Shown here in pieces: positions 34,949 to 45,501 of a DNA stretch of 64,000 bases. The stretch lies in NCBI GenBank assembly GCA_016647705.1, contig CM028340.1, positions 10,169,001 through 10,233,000 of the forward strand. The letters run 5' to 3'. Origin of the DNA: Eucommia ulmoides (taxonomy: Eukaryota; Streptophyta; Magnoliopsida; Garryales; Eucommiaceae). Made by a program: the position numbers and the translations under genes. Each line of letters opens with the position of its first letter. Within the stretch, counting starts at the first letter, position 1. The notes beneath the pieces were generated by a model. It had not been told where the DNA came from. It worked only from the letters and a program-made list of their open reading frames with translations, and did no database searches.

Positions 34949-35187
34949 CTCACTTGTACTAGTAGTTGTTGCAACAATCCATACACAGTGCATGCATTGC
35001 AGCAACTTTATTCATCATATAATAAATACTAAACCAAACTAAAGCTCTCATTTAATTCTAGTGCTTATTGTTCACTTGCAATAGTAGTTGTTGCAACAAT
35101 CCATATGCAGTGCATGCATTGTGGCAACTTTATTCATCATATAATAATACTAAACCAAAGTAAAGGTCTCATTTCCAGTCTTTATTC
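34949..35187 (-). repeat. tandemly duplicated 3' UTR of the defensin gene
   Basis: Two units, 34949-35070 (122 bp) and 35071-35187 (117 bp), share TAGTTGTTGCAACAATCCAT, AGTGCATGCATTG, CAACTTTATTCATCATATAA and ACTAAACCAAA. The seam repeats the end of the coding sequence: the word TTCACTTGCA at 35071 also starts at 35188, covering the stop codon. Each unit has an AATAAA signal on the minus strand (35134-35129 and 35012-35007). Confidence 0.8.
35129..35134 (-). terminator. poly(A) signal AATAAA of the defensin gene
   Basis: The minus strand reads GATGAATAAAGTTGCC about 55 bases after the stop codon. A second copy in the duplicated unit lies at 35012-35007. Confidence 0.6.
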
Positions 35188-35188
35188 T

Positions 35189-35611
35189 TCACTTGCATTT
35201 GAAGTAGCAAAAACATGCAAATCCAAAGCCTTGCCTATGGCAAGCTCCATTTCTGGCTCCTTCCCAATTCCTGCACTGTCAGTTGCAGTTGCCAGTGTTG
35301 AGGCAGATCCCCGACCAAGTCTTGCTCCGCCTTGAGCATATTTTGGCCTCCGCAGTTTGCATCTCTGCACCAAAAAGGATAAGCAATTCGAGCTTCTTTT
35401 AATTCTTTTAATTATATATTATTAATTTGTAGAATTAGAACATGCAATCAAATATGTAACAGACTCTACTTTAGAACAATCTCTCATGATATGATGATAA
35501 AAAATTTCATGGAAAATTAGTTTATAACTTGATATGACTCCGCTACTAACCCGAAGCAGCAACGAGGAGGAAGCAAAAGAGGAGAGCAAGAAAAGCGGAG
35601 GACTTGGCCAT
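35189..35611 (-). pseudogene. plant defensin precursor with an in-frame TGA
   Basis: Two exons on the minus strand: 35611-35551 and 35364-35189, joined by a 186-bp GT-AG intron (donor GTTAGT, acceptor GTGCAG) in phase 1 inside the signal peptide, the usual place in plant defensin genes. The start MAKSSAFLALLFCFLLVAAS is a clear signal peptide; cleavage is likely after the AEA at residues 25-27. The 78-codon precursor would give a mature part of about 51 residues with all eight cysteines, spaced x10, x5, x3, x10, x8, x1, x3, including KTWSGIC, NWEGARNGAC, GFGFACFC and YFKC. Codon 49 (35281-35279) is TGA, between the third and fourth cysteine, so translation would stop after three cysteines. 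One C-to-T change from CGA (Arg) would explain it; a sequencing error is possible. Defensins are secreted antifungal or defence peptides. Confidence 0.88.
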
Positions 35612-35694
35612 TTCTATCTATGACACAGACTATTGCGAGATATAGGAAAAACTCAATTTCTATGTTTGTGAGAAATCATGTGTAACTTCAATGG

Positions 35695-35702
35695 TATTTA
35701 TA
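35695..35702 (-). promoter_or_regulatory. TATA box of the defensin gene
   Basis: The minus strand reads GGCTATAAATACC, about 85 bases upstream of the ATG. A transcription start near 35665 and a 5' UTR of about 50 bases would be normal. Confidence 0.65.
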
Positions 35703-35769
35703 GCCATAGATTGCCACAATTCAAGGGCTATTTGGTTTGACGATAATTAAATTTGAAAAAAAATAAAAA

Positions 35770-35792
35770 AAGGAGGAGGGGGGGGGGGGAGG
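35770..35792. repeat. G-rich tract upstream of the defensin gene
   Basis: GGAGGAGGG followed by a run of ten or more G. It is low-complexity and lies about 70 bases upstream of the TATA box. Confidence 0.8.
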
Positions 35793-35886
35793 ATTACGCT
35801 TTCGCCCCCAAAACTATGAGTCATTTTTTTTCTTGTTCGTCAGCTTTCAATTCAATTAATTGGGTCGGTCATATATCAAATTCCAA

Positions 35887-36092
35887 TCTAATTGATAAAT
35901 GGGCAGCTCAGTGCTACAAAGTTCTAACTATGCGCGGGGTCCAAGAAAGAGTTGAATCTCTTGAGTCTATTGTATGTACTCTTACCTTACTTTACAAGAG
36001 ACTGTTTTCACGACTCGAACCCGTAACATCCAGGTCACACAATAATAATTTTTATCGTTGCGCCCTCGCTCCCTTTCATTCGTGTCTAATTG
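35887..36092 (-). mobile_element. Au-type SINE with 8-bp duplication
   Basis: The minus strand from about 36075 reads GGGAGCGAGGGCGCAACG, then a tRNA-like B box GGGTTCGAGTC (36022-36012), AACAGTCTCTTG, GGTAAGAGTACATACAATAG, GGACCCCGCGCATAG and GAGCTGCCC near 35901. These are the ordered landmarks of the plant Au SINE (about 180 bp, tRNA-related, RNA polymerase III promoter). TCTAATTG flanks it at 35887-35894 and 36085-36092, a fitting target-site duplication. It lies about 190 bp upstream of the defensin TATA box in the same orientation. Many changes from the family consensus suggest it is inactive. Confidence 0.88.
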
Positions 36093-36340
36093 GCGAAATC
36101 CATTAATACCTGTTAATTTTAATCACAAAAAGGCGGATAAGTGGCAAATGTTGAACTTGGTGGAGAACATTAGATAAACCAAAGTGCACAAAGATCCTAG
36201 ATAATTTGGGAGCAAAGTGCAAAACCGATACATACTTGAGGGGGTCACCAGCAATTTGACCCATAATTCAAGGGGGCTAACTGGCCGATCTAAGGGGATG
36301 TAAGGGAAGTAATTGCTTCATGCCCCTAAATTCTAGGACC
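36093..36340. other. unassigned intergenic DNA
   Basis: No gene, tRNA or repeat end recognised. Confidence 0.4.
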
Positions 36341-36342
36341 AA

Positions 36343-37080
36343 CTATAAAAGGTGGTAAACGAACCAAGTTGTTCATGAACTACTCGAGTTCAGCTCAATA
36401 ATTGCTCGTTCGAAACTCGTTCATTTAATAAATGAACCAATCTCAAAGTTTTAATTAAGTTTGTTTATTAGATAAACAAACATCATATTTTGAGTTTAAC
36501 TCATTAATGTTCATCAACAATTCGAATAATATAAAATTAAAATATTTTATTATATTTGAAATATAAAAAAAAATAGTAAAATAGAAATTTCTGTAGAAGT
36601 ACAATCTTACATATTCAATCATTCTAGAAGTTAATTCAATCAAATTATAATTTTATAAATACCCAATTAGCTTATATATTTAATAGATATAATAGACTGA
36701 TTATAATTATTTGTAAATTTGCATTGATTCTTTACAATTCTTATATTTTGATTCTAATTTTGTATATAGATTTTTAAAACATAATTATAAATAACTAATA
36801 AATAGTTAATAACTAATATAGTTGCATTAAAATTTATATTAACAATTTTTTATATGGTTTATATAGTTGTATTAAAAGTTAACTAATAAATAATTTATTT
36901 GAAAAAAAAAAAAACCCGAAAAAACTCACGAACAATTCGATTATTAAACAAATAAAGCTTGAACAATAAAGTTTCAAGTTTGGCTCGAACTCAGCTCGAA
37001 TTCGAAAGTATAAAAAGTAAATAAAATAAGATTTAACACTTGATACTCAACTCAGCTCGACTCGTTTATAGACTTCTTCT
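36343..37080. repeat. degenerate inverted-repeat element with CTCGTT/AGCTCGA ends
   Basis: The left part (GGTGGTAAACGAACC, GAGTTCAGCTCAATAATTGC, CTCGTTCATTTAATAAATG) and the right part (AACAAATAAAGCTTGAACAA, TTGGCTCGAACTCAGCTCGA, CAGCTCGACTCGTTTATA) are partly inverse complements around an AT-rich core without coding frames. It resembles a decayed MITE-like repeat. Similar words recur at about 61040-61095 and 61460-61550. Ends and duplication are not resolved. Confidence 0.35.
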
Positions 37081-37391
37081 CCTGTAACCTCTTTCGTGTA
37101 AAAGTTGTCAATTGCATCACTTACTTGAAACATTCACTATCGTTTTTTCCATATCTCTCTTCTAAGTTCTTTATTAAAAAATAAAAAAAATAAAAAAAAA
37201 TAAAAAAATCATAAAATATTGAATCTGTTATCAAATGTCATTTCCTGGATCAATGTCGTTTGGTGAGGTTTGATTAGTATTATTATTAAAAAAAATTCAA
37301 AATCATAATAATCAAAAAATTTAATCTATGTTATTTTCTAAAAATAAGAGCAAATTATTTTGAAATGTAAACTTGACTCCCCAACCACCAT
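37081..37391. other. AT-rich stretch before Copia E
   Basis: A-runs and T-runs only; no gene signal. Confidence 0.5.
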
Positions 37392-38628
37392 TGTTGAAGT
37401 AGCTAGCCACCATTGTTGAAGCAGCAAATCCACCACTATTGAAGTCCTAGCATCACCATGCTTAAAAAATCTAACAAGCCATAGATAACTATGAATACTT
37501 CAAGTTGGATTTTGATTCTTCCTCATTTCCTATAAATAGATGTGCTTTGTAAGTTATAGATTGTGTAGAGTAGTAAGGTACATTGAGTATTGATGAGTGT
37601 AAAAATGGTCACTCCAATGCAACCAATTAGAGATCGTCACATGTCTGTAGCTCCCTACAGGGTTTAAAACACGGGAAAGACTAAGTATGAAGAATGTACC
37701 GAGAAGGGAGACGTCTTCAACTGCATCAATCGCCCCAAAGGATTCAGCTCTCTCCAGGGTGACCAACAAGTCATCGCCGGGATGGGCAGCCACTCCCCAT
37801 CTCGGTGTTTTGCGGCGCGGCAATACTCATCCCTTCCCGTCTCTGCCCCCCCGAGAAAGGTAAGAGTCAATCTCCTCATCCCGGCCCCAGCAGGGTAGTG
37901 TCCTCAATTTGTTTACAAGGTTAGCCTGGTTTTCCACCTTTTAAGCAACCCAAAATAACCCAAAATATCTCCAAAATATCCCAAAGCACCATTGTGGCTC
38001 TCTTCCATAACCAAAATATATCCCAATACCTCCTAAATATGGCCAAAACAAGAGCCTCTTGGCACATTTTCATTGGCTACATATAAAATTGGCACCATGA
38101 TGTGATCTTGGGAAGACATTAAACCCATTCTTAGCCCCTAAACTAATCTCTACCTTGCCTATAAAAAGGAGAACATACAACTATTGAAAGGTAGATGAAC
38201 TTTACTCATTACTTACTCCTCACTCTTCTCGGCATTTACACTAAAAATTATTCCCCTCGTACGCTGATTCTCACGCCGGAAGGGACACGCCGGGAAAACC
38301 CTGGCAAGTCCTTTGTGTAGGTTTTCAAGCGCTCATTCTTTTCGGAATTGCTCAATTCCAAGTGCTACTTGATCTCTCCAAGGATCACAAAGTATTATGC
38401 TCCTCCTCTTCTCGGCTTAGAAGGTTGTCACACCCTTTCTGATATCAGTCTTCCCCTTCCCGGCCAGAAGTTTCTCCACGGATCAGAAGCTACACAAACC
38501 GAAGATCTCTATTCTTGGGTTTTCCAACACCGTCCAAAATTGATCGGACCATATCGCTGGTGTCGACCAAAATTCAACATCAACAAGTATTATTGAGAAA
38601 TATTTGTGTGAATTCACTCCCACCAACA
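37392..38628 (+). repeat. 5' LTR of element E (interrupted)
   Basis: LTR sequence is 37392-37590 and 38591-38628; the rest is a solo LTR insertion. Compared with the 3' LTR it has an extra CACCATTGTTGAAG-type repeat near its start and lacks an internal piece after the insertion site. TATAAATA at 37531-37538 is the likely promoter TATA box. Confidence 0.75.
37591..38585 (+). repeat. solo LTR of an unrelated family inside the element E 5' LTR
   Basis: Runs from TGATGAGTG to CATCAACA (995 bp, TG/CA ends) with the 5-bp duplication AGTAT at 37586-37590 and 38586-38590. It contains an ATAAAAAGGAG TATA-like word near 38161 and TCGGACCATATCGCTGGTG with GTCGACCAAAATTC near its end, giving plus orientation. 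There is no internal domain. The insertion ends are clear, but no second copy is in the window, so the family is not identified. Confidence 0.75.
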
Positions 38629-38641
38629 GGGTACCAAAGCC
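38629..38641 (+). other. degenerate initiator-Met primer-binding site (element E)
   Basis: GGGTACCAAAGCC adjoins the LTR end and differs at three positions from TGGTATCAGAGCC, the primer site of plant Copia elements. Confidence 0.55.
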
Positions 38642-39038
38642 ACCAGTAGTGTCGAAAGTTCAAAAACTAAAAAATAGATAACGTTTTGGTGTTTCTGCCT
38701 AGAAATTTCAAATTGCTCAAAATTCAATTTCGAGAACACCATCTTGAATATCTCGTCAAGATGATAGAAGCAATATAAAGAACGCCCCAAATGGAGTTTT
38801 GTAGCACTCGCAATCGTAGGTAAAAAAAAAAAAGTTGCAACGTTTCTTCTCAAACAGCCTGTTGAACACCTTAAAGGAGTATGATCCAATGCTTTGCAAA
38901 TACTCACGCATCTTGATCATTATTTTTTAGCTAGATCTAAGTTATCCGAAGTTCAATTTAGACAATCCAATAGTGTTTTTCAACCATTTTGATCGTTCTA
39001 GACACATCTAACAAGACATATTTCCAAATTTCTAACTC

Positions 39039-40088
39039 TTGACGGCTATAAAAGCAAATCTTATAATTTCTCTAAAGATGGTGAACGAAAAGGCACAAAC
39101 ATTCATTGCAAAGGTCACCAAATTCAACTATGACAATTGGTGCATTCACATGAGCATTTTACTAGACTTTCAAGATGTCATGGAGATTATTAAGGATAAT
39201 TATATTAAACCGTCCACCAAAGAAACAAAAGGTGCATCATCAAAAGCACAAAATATAATAATTCGAGCAGATCGAAAGACGGATTGTAAAGCGAAATCCA
39301 TTCTTTATCAAGAGCTCGATGAGTCAACTTTTGAAATTATAGCATTAGCTAAAACATCAAAAGAAATATGAGAGACATTTAACAAAACCCACAATGATAT
39401 GAGAATCTCTGATAAAATTTTGCGATATTCGGATCCAAAATTTGATTATATTATTATAGCAATTAAAGCGATAAAGGATCTAGAGACTTTTCCTGTAGAA
39501 GAACAAATGGGCTTGTTGCAAGCCCACAAACAAAAAAGTGAATATAAGAAGTGATGATATGCTTTGAATCACCAGTGAAGTAAAAGTTATTTCTCGGTAA
39601 AGAAAGATACAAGCAAGGGAGCGTCACACCGAGGAAGCAAATGAGGTCAAGGATCTCATGGCAGAGGTTCAAGAAAGTTTGAACCAATAGGTGGGATTAA
39701 TGGTGGGAGAGGATTCAATAGAGGAGGTCGTGGACAACAAATCAATGTTCCACAAGAATGGGGTTAAGGAATAAGAGACAGTTACAACAATCGTACAAAT
39801 GTGGATAAGAGAAATATCCAGTGTTATAATTTCCACAAATATAGCCATTATAGCAATGAATACAGAGGTAATCAACCAAAAAATGAAACTAATGATAGCA
39901 TTAACATTGCAAAGAATACTTTTGTTGAAGATGATTCGTTGATGTTGATGGCGCACAAGCCATCCGATCTAGACCAAAATATTCAGTATCTTGACTTTGG
40001 AGCCAACAATCATATAACTAGAAAGAAGAATATATTTGTTGAACTTAATGAAAAAGTAAAGGAGATATCTTATTTAGCAATCTCTTAA
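39039..40088 (+). pseudogene. Copia gag, zinc knuckle and protease start (element E)
   Basis: Gag begins near 39079 with MVNEKAQTFIAKVTKFNYDN and continues through MSILLDFQDVMEIIKDNY, KAKSILYQELDESTFEIIA and ALAKTSKEI, then stops at 39369. It matches Copia gag (NYDNW...M...L...D.W.IV..G, L.Y..LD...FE.I). The zinc knuckle near 39817-39862 reads CYNFHKYSHYSNEYR: the first Cys and the His remain, but the second and last Cys are Phe and Tyr. The protease site near 39991 reads LDFGANNHIT instead of LDSGASNHMT. Stops and frameshifts separate the parts. Confidence 0.75.
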
Positions 40089-43020
40089 AAGTGCAAGTCC
40101 AAGGGAAAGGCGATGTGTTGATCAAGCAAAAGAACGAAGATTATGCTTTTATCTCCAATGTTTATTATGTTCCAGATATGAAGACCAATATATTAATCCT
40201 TGGTTAACTGATAGAGAAATGCTATAATATTAGTCATAAAGCATACATCTGAAAATTGCAGACTCACGAGAAAAGTTGGTGACTTGTGTAAAGATAGAGA
40301 GAAACAAAATGTTTCTTCTAGCTATTCATCATGATACTCTAAGGTGTCTGAGTGATATAATCAATGATAAGGATTGGATATGACATATCAGGTATGGCCA
40401 TTTTAGTTTTGAAATTTTAAAGCTCTTGGGAAGCAAACATATGGTGAATGAGTTTCCTAACATCAATCATCATAATGAAATGTGTGAAAGTTGTGTTTTG
40501 AGCAAACAACACAGAAACAACTTTAGAAAGTAAGTTGACTGGTGATCAAAGATTTCACTCAAGCTAATATACACTGATGTGTATGGTCCATTAAAACCAG
40601 TTTCAAATGGATAGAATCAATACTTCTTGTCCTTTATCGACGACTTTAGTAGAAAGACGTGCCTATACTTCCTAAAACAAAATCATAAGTGTTCGACACC
40701 TTCAAAGAGTTTCAATCTCTTGTGAAGAAACAAAGCGGCTATCGCATCAAGACACTACGATCGGATCAAGGTGGAACGTATATTGCAAACATTTTTCAGG
40801 ATTTCCTAAAGCAATAAGGATTTCGACATCATTCATATCGGCATATACTCCTCTGCAAAATGTTGTATCTAAAAGAAAAAATTGCATAATTCTTAACATA
40901 GCCAGGAGCATATTAAAGAATAAGAAATTGCCCAAGAGTTTTTTTTGGGGTCGAGGCTGTCTTGTATATTATGTATCTATTGAATAGGTGTCCAACGAAA
41001 ACCTTGGTAACAAAGACAACTGAAGAATCCTGGAGTAATCACAAGCCAAGTGTGGGTCATCTCGGAATATTTGGAAGCATTTCCTACACCAAGATGCCGG
41101 AAGCAAAAAGAACCAAGCTGGAAGAAAAATTAGAAAAGTGTATCCTTGTTGGATACGGTGATAGAATGATGGAATACAAACTCTACAGTCTCGTAACCAA
41201 CCGATTATTCTAAAGCAAAGATGTCATCTTCAAATAATCTGAATCCTAGAATTGGGATTAGGTTGAACCCTTTAAAGGTGTTGAATTGATCCTTAAAGAA
41301 GAATAACAAACTCAACCACGAGATATGACTGCAGATTCATAACAGACATCTCCACGTGGTGTCACTTCACGACACATTGGTAAATCTTCATCATCCCCAT
41401 AACGGGAGTTCTTAGACATCAGGCCTAGCAGATTTCAAAGTTTGAATTATTTGTATGGAAATATAGAACCAATAGATGAAGGCATAACACTATATTGTTT
41501 GCTCATGAGTAGTGATCCAATTAACTTTGAAGCAGCTGACAAAGACGATAAGTGGAATAAGGCAATGGATGAAAAAATAAAATCCATTAAGAAAAAACAA
41601 AACATGTGATTTAACTACTCTTCCAAAAGTCAGCAAGACTATAGATGTCAAATGGGTCTTCAAAACCAAATGAAATACTCAAGAAGAAGTCTATAGATAC
41701 AAACCGAGACTTATTGCGAAAGGTTACAAGCAAAAACAAAGAATAAACTATGGTGAAGTCTTTGCTCCTGTAGCTAGACTTAAGACCATCAAGATGATTA
41801 TTTTACCAACTACTCAATACAAGTCGAAGATATATCTATTAAACGAAAATCAACATTTTTCAATGGGTGTCTTGAAGAAAAGATCTATGTGGATCAACTA
41901 TCTAGATGTGTGAAGAACATCCATGAAGATAAAGTGTACAAGAAGAAAAAGGTGTCGTATCGTTTGAAGCAAGTGACCCGTGTACGGAACAATATAATTG
42001 ACGATCAATTTCGAGGAAGCGCTTTTGTGAAATTTCCTTATGAACAATGCACTCTACATGAAGAAAGATCTAGATGGAAGCTTGTTGTACACTTGTCTAT
42101 ATGTTGGTGGCTTAATCTCCCTCGGAAACAATCCAGGTATGTTTGAAGCTTTCAAGAGAAGTATAGTAAAAAATTTAAAATGAACAATATTGGTCTTATG
42201 GCACACTTCCTCGACATCGAAACTATTCAAAGAGAGAAAGGAAATCTTCTTCACTCAAGGAAACTCTGCAAAAGTGATTCTAAAGAAGTTTGGTATAAAG
42301 AGTCGTAATCCTGTCACAACTCCAGTTGAAACAAGAGTTGAGTTGAGGAAAAATCTAGATGTTGATCCCACGTACTTCAAAATTCTTGTTGGAAGCTTGA
42401 GAATCTAATATGTATCAGACCAGACATACTCTATTAGGTCGGGCTAGTCAGCAGTTATATGGAGACACTAGACCAATCGCAATTGAATGCAGCGAAGCGC
42501 AAATACCTTGTTACATCAATGATGGTATGTTATATACTTCAACAGAAGATAAATGACTTATTGTCTATTCAGATAGTGATTGAGAAAGAGGCCTGGATGA
42601 AAGGAAAAACACAACTAGATTTTACATTATGTTTGAAAAATACAATATTCATATTGACATCAAAGAAGCAATCCATTGTGACATTGTCATCATGCGAAGT
42701 TGCGCATGTTGTTGCCAACTCAGTTGTCTGCCATGGTATATGGCTCATTAATGTTTTGAAATATTTAGAATTTTCACAAGATCATCCCATAGAAGTCTTT
42801 ATCGACGATAGCTCAAGAATTTCTCTAGCAAAAACTCTAGTGTTCCAAGAAAGAATCAAACATATTAATACTCAGTTCATTTTTTTAGAGAGCATATGAA
42901 GAATAAGGAAGTGGATTTAATTTTTTGCAGGACATATGATCAGTTTGTTGATATCTTCACAAAACCTTTAAAGCATAATGTGTTCACAAGATTAAAGACT
43001 ATGCTCGGAATTACAAAATT
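40089..43020 (+). pseudogene. Copia integrase, reverse transcriptase and RNase H (element E)
   Basis: Integrase pieces: IDDFSRKTCLYFL near 40637 and, after a frameshift, MYLLNRCPTKTL plus WSNHKPSVGHLGIFGSISY (40966-41090). Reverse transcriptase spans about 41520-42300; near 42100-42111 the catalytic YVDD reads YVGG, two Asp-to-Gly changes. RNase H (about 42600-43000) includes TSKKQSIVTLSSCEVAHVVA, GIWLINVLKYL, ERIKHINTQFIF and DLIFCRTYDQFVDIFTKPL. Multiple stops and shifts; not functional. Confidence 0.75.
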
Positions 43021-43044
43021 TGGAAAGTCAAGTTTGATGGGGGA

Positions 43045-44691
43045 TGTTGAAGTAGCCAACCCACCATCATTGAAGTCCTATCACACCACTATGCTTGAAA
43101 AATCTAACAAGCCATATATGACTTTGAAGACTTCAAGTTGGATTTTATTTCTTCCGCAATTTCTATAAATAGATGTGCTTTGTTTGTTATAAATTATGTG
43201 GAGTAGTAAGATACATCAAGTATCATTGAAAGATATTTGTGAGAGAAATTATATTTCCTCCTTAGTCTAGTGTTCTTGATTTTATTCAAGCAAATTTATT
43301 TTTGTTTTGTGCAATTAAATCTCTCAAAGGTATATCACTAGTGTCTCAAATGATTGACTGATAGGTGTAATTTTTCTATTTATTTCCAAGATGTTTTGGT
43401 AGTTTTCGAGTATTTTTATAGCGTTTTATTATGTTTTAATACATTTTTATTTATTTTGTCTTAAATTAGGTATTTGGGATGAAAAGGGACTAAAACAATC
43501 CATAAACAATTAAAGCGGTGGAAGAACGATAGAAAAAAGGGCAAAAATGTCAAGATCCTAAACCTGCAGCGGTGAAAATACAGAGAGTTGCTGAAAGCTC
43601 CACTGTTGCTGTGGTCAAACCACCGCTGCAACGGTCACCCACCAGAATCCTACCAACCTCTCCACCGTTGCAGCAGTCAACGTCTGACATTTTAGGATAT
43701 TTTGAGATATTTTGGATCCTATAAATATCGTCCCTATTCTTCCCAAATGAGAGGTAGACGTTTTTCGGGAGTCTTGAGAGCTCCAAGGCCATTCGACCAA
43801 TAGAAGATCACAACGCGAAGAAGGTAGAAGCGTTCTCGGAGCGATTTTAGCGTCGGATCTTCGGATAACGGCTAATCTTCTCATTTCTCTCTTTCTCTCT
43901 TAGATTGGTTGAATGTTTGTATATGTTTAGCTTGTATTTAGTTGTATTTAGGGTTACGGCCATGTGTAGCTAAACATATATTGTCTAGGGCTTGATGTAC
44001 GTCACAAAAACATTGTTTATATAAAATCTATATTTTGTTAATGGTTATTCATGTTTATCCGATTGTGTTTACCGTTATTCCATGTTTATATACTTGTTTA
44101 GATATATTGAGAATACGGGGTTTAACACTCGGGAGAGGTAACCCCGGATTTGGATTAGGGTTTAAACACAACGCGATAATCTAATAACCCAGGAGGGAGT
44201 TAAAAAGTGTGCAATCCGTGACGTTGGGGCGAGACTCATGTGACCAAGTGTCGTATAGACGCTCGAGGGGGACTTCGGCGTTGATGCAAAGTCACATATT
44301 CATTCACTTTACACTCAGGAGAGGTAGTGAATGAGATTTCGATACTGAGATTGTCAGATAGGATAAACGTCGTTAATGTAAATTAGATTGAAACGAACAC
44401 GTTTAAGTAGACGAAGTTAATCTCTAGGCAATAATTTCTCTTAAACGTCATACTAGTATATTAATTAATTAGTTTAATTAACTTAGTATTAGTATATTTT
44501 ATTATAAAAAAAATTACATTTTTATCGCCTAAATAAAGTTAGATTATGACAATTACGGTACTCAACGATAATCTACACCAATCCTTGTGAATACGACAAC
44601 TCTTATTCTTCTCACTCTACTAAAATTTGACCCGCACACTTGCGGTGAAAGTAGCGACGTATTTACGCGCTACCATTGACTCCCACCAACA
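43045..44691 (+). repeat. 3' LTR of element E (interrupted)
   Basis: LTR sequence is 43045-43358 and 44681-44691, split by the solo LTR at 43359-44675. A likely TATA box TATAAATA lies at 43164-43171. Confidence 0.78.
43359..44675 (+). repeat. solo LTR of the element-A (Athila-like) family
   Basis: TGATAGGTGTAAT...GCGCTACCA, 1317 bp, flanked by TTGAC at 43354-43358 and 44676-44680. It aligns in opposite orientation with 1238-2506 and 7615-8917, and its ends confirm the ends of that family. No internal sequence. Confidence 0.92.
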
Positions 44692-45498
44692 AATTAGCCA
44701 TATGAGAAGACAAATATAATACTTTTCGTTCATTTTTTTAATTTTTGGAAAAAAACAAAAAATTCTTTTACTAATTTAATGGAAAAAAGAATTTTTAACA
44801 TCTCGAGTTGTCAATCTCTAATAGTCGCATTCTATGTTAGTTGAAATCAATAAATGATTGAAAGAATATATTAAAAAAAAAAAAACTAAATTTATGTTAA
44901 TTGTTGATAGATTGAATTATAACTGTATCTCCAACAGTCTCCATTTTCTATATTTTCAGTTGCATTGCAGAGATAGTAATTAATAATTAAGTTTTAAGAG
45001 ATTACCTAAATCATTCTCTAATAGAGAGCTTATCTGGTTCTCCAAAATCCAAATGTATTTAACTATATCTGTTTTCCATTTTTTCTCTCTTTTGATTTGC
45101 CTTTATATTTCTATCTATTGTATATATTTTTAATATTGATTCCATGAATCATGACATATTTTACATTTGAGACATTTTGAATTATTGAATTAAATATCTA
45201 AAGGTCAAGATTAAAAGATATTATGAGACATTTTCAACCATTAGATTAGATCTAAGAGTTAAAATTATAGAAAACCTAACAGACTATCTCAACAAATAAA
45301 TAACCATTCATTTAAATTATGAAACTTCCAACAAACTATCTAATTACATAATTTATATTTGCATACTTTTTACCAATATTAAAGGATTAAAGAAATTTTA
45401 GATCATTGATTTATAGTTTTTTGAGAAATTAAATAATAAATACTCATCAAAATATTTCTTTCATAACTAATTAATATTTTGAACTAAATGTAGGACAT
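44692..45498. other. AT-rich intergenic DNA
   Basis: No coding frame or clear repeat ends. TATCTCCAACAGTCTCC near 44931 looks like a MITE-type word, but no partner end was found. Confidence 0.4.
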
Positions 45499-45501
45499 TC
45501 A

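Larger units (their letters stand above)
37392..44691 (+). mobile_element. Copia retrotransposon, Tork-like (element E)
   Basis: Complete in outline but decayed. The 5' LTR is 37392-38628 (carrying a foreign solo LTR), followed by a degenerate primer site, gag, protease, integrase, reverse transcriptase and RNase H (39039-43020), a purine tract GATGGGGGA before 43045, and a 3' LTR 43045-44691 (also carrying a foreign solo LTR). Both LTRs start TGTTGAAGTAGC, share CTATAAATAGATGTGCTTTG and end TCCCACCAACA. Gag and RNase H look like the Tork lineage. No outer duplication is visible. Confidence 0.82.

Noticed and set aside
35182-35373. 63-codon minus-strand frame over the defensin exon 2
   Set aside because: It is a shadow in another frame. 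The cysteine-framed defensin reading, with its intron and signal peptide, explains the region.
36012-36022. tRNA gene suggested by the B-box word GGTTCGAGTC
   Set aside because: No cloverleaf can be drawn. The flanking words are those of an Au SINE.
35753-36106. 117-codon plus-strand frame
   Set aside because: It is antisense to the Au-type SINE, whose tRNA-like B box and flanking duplication explain the sequence.
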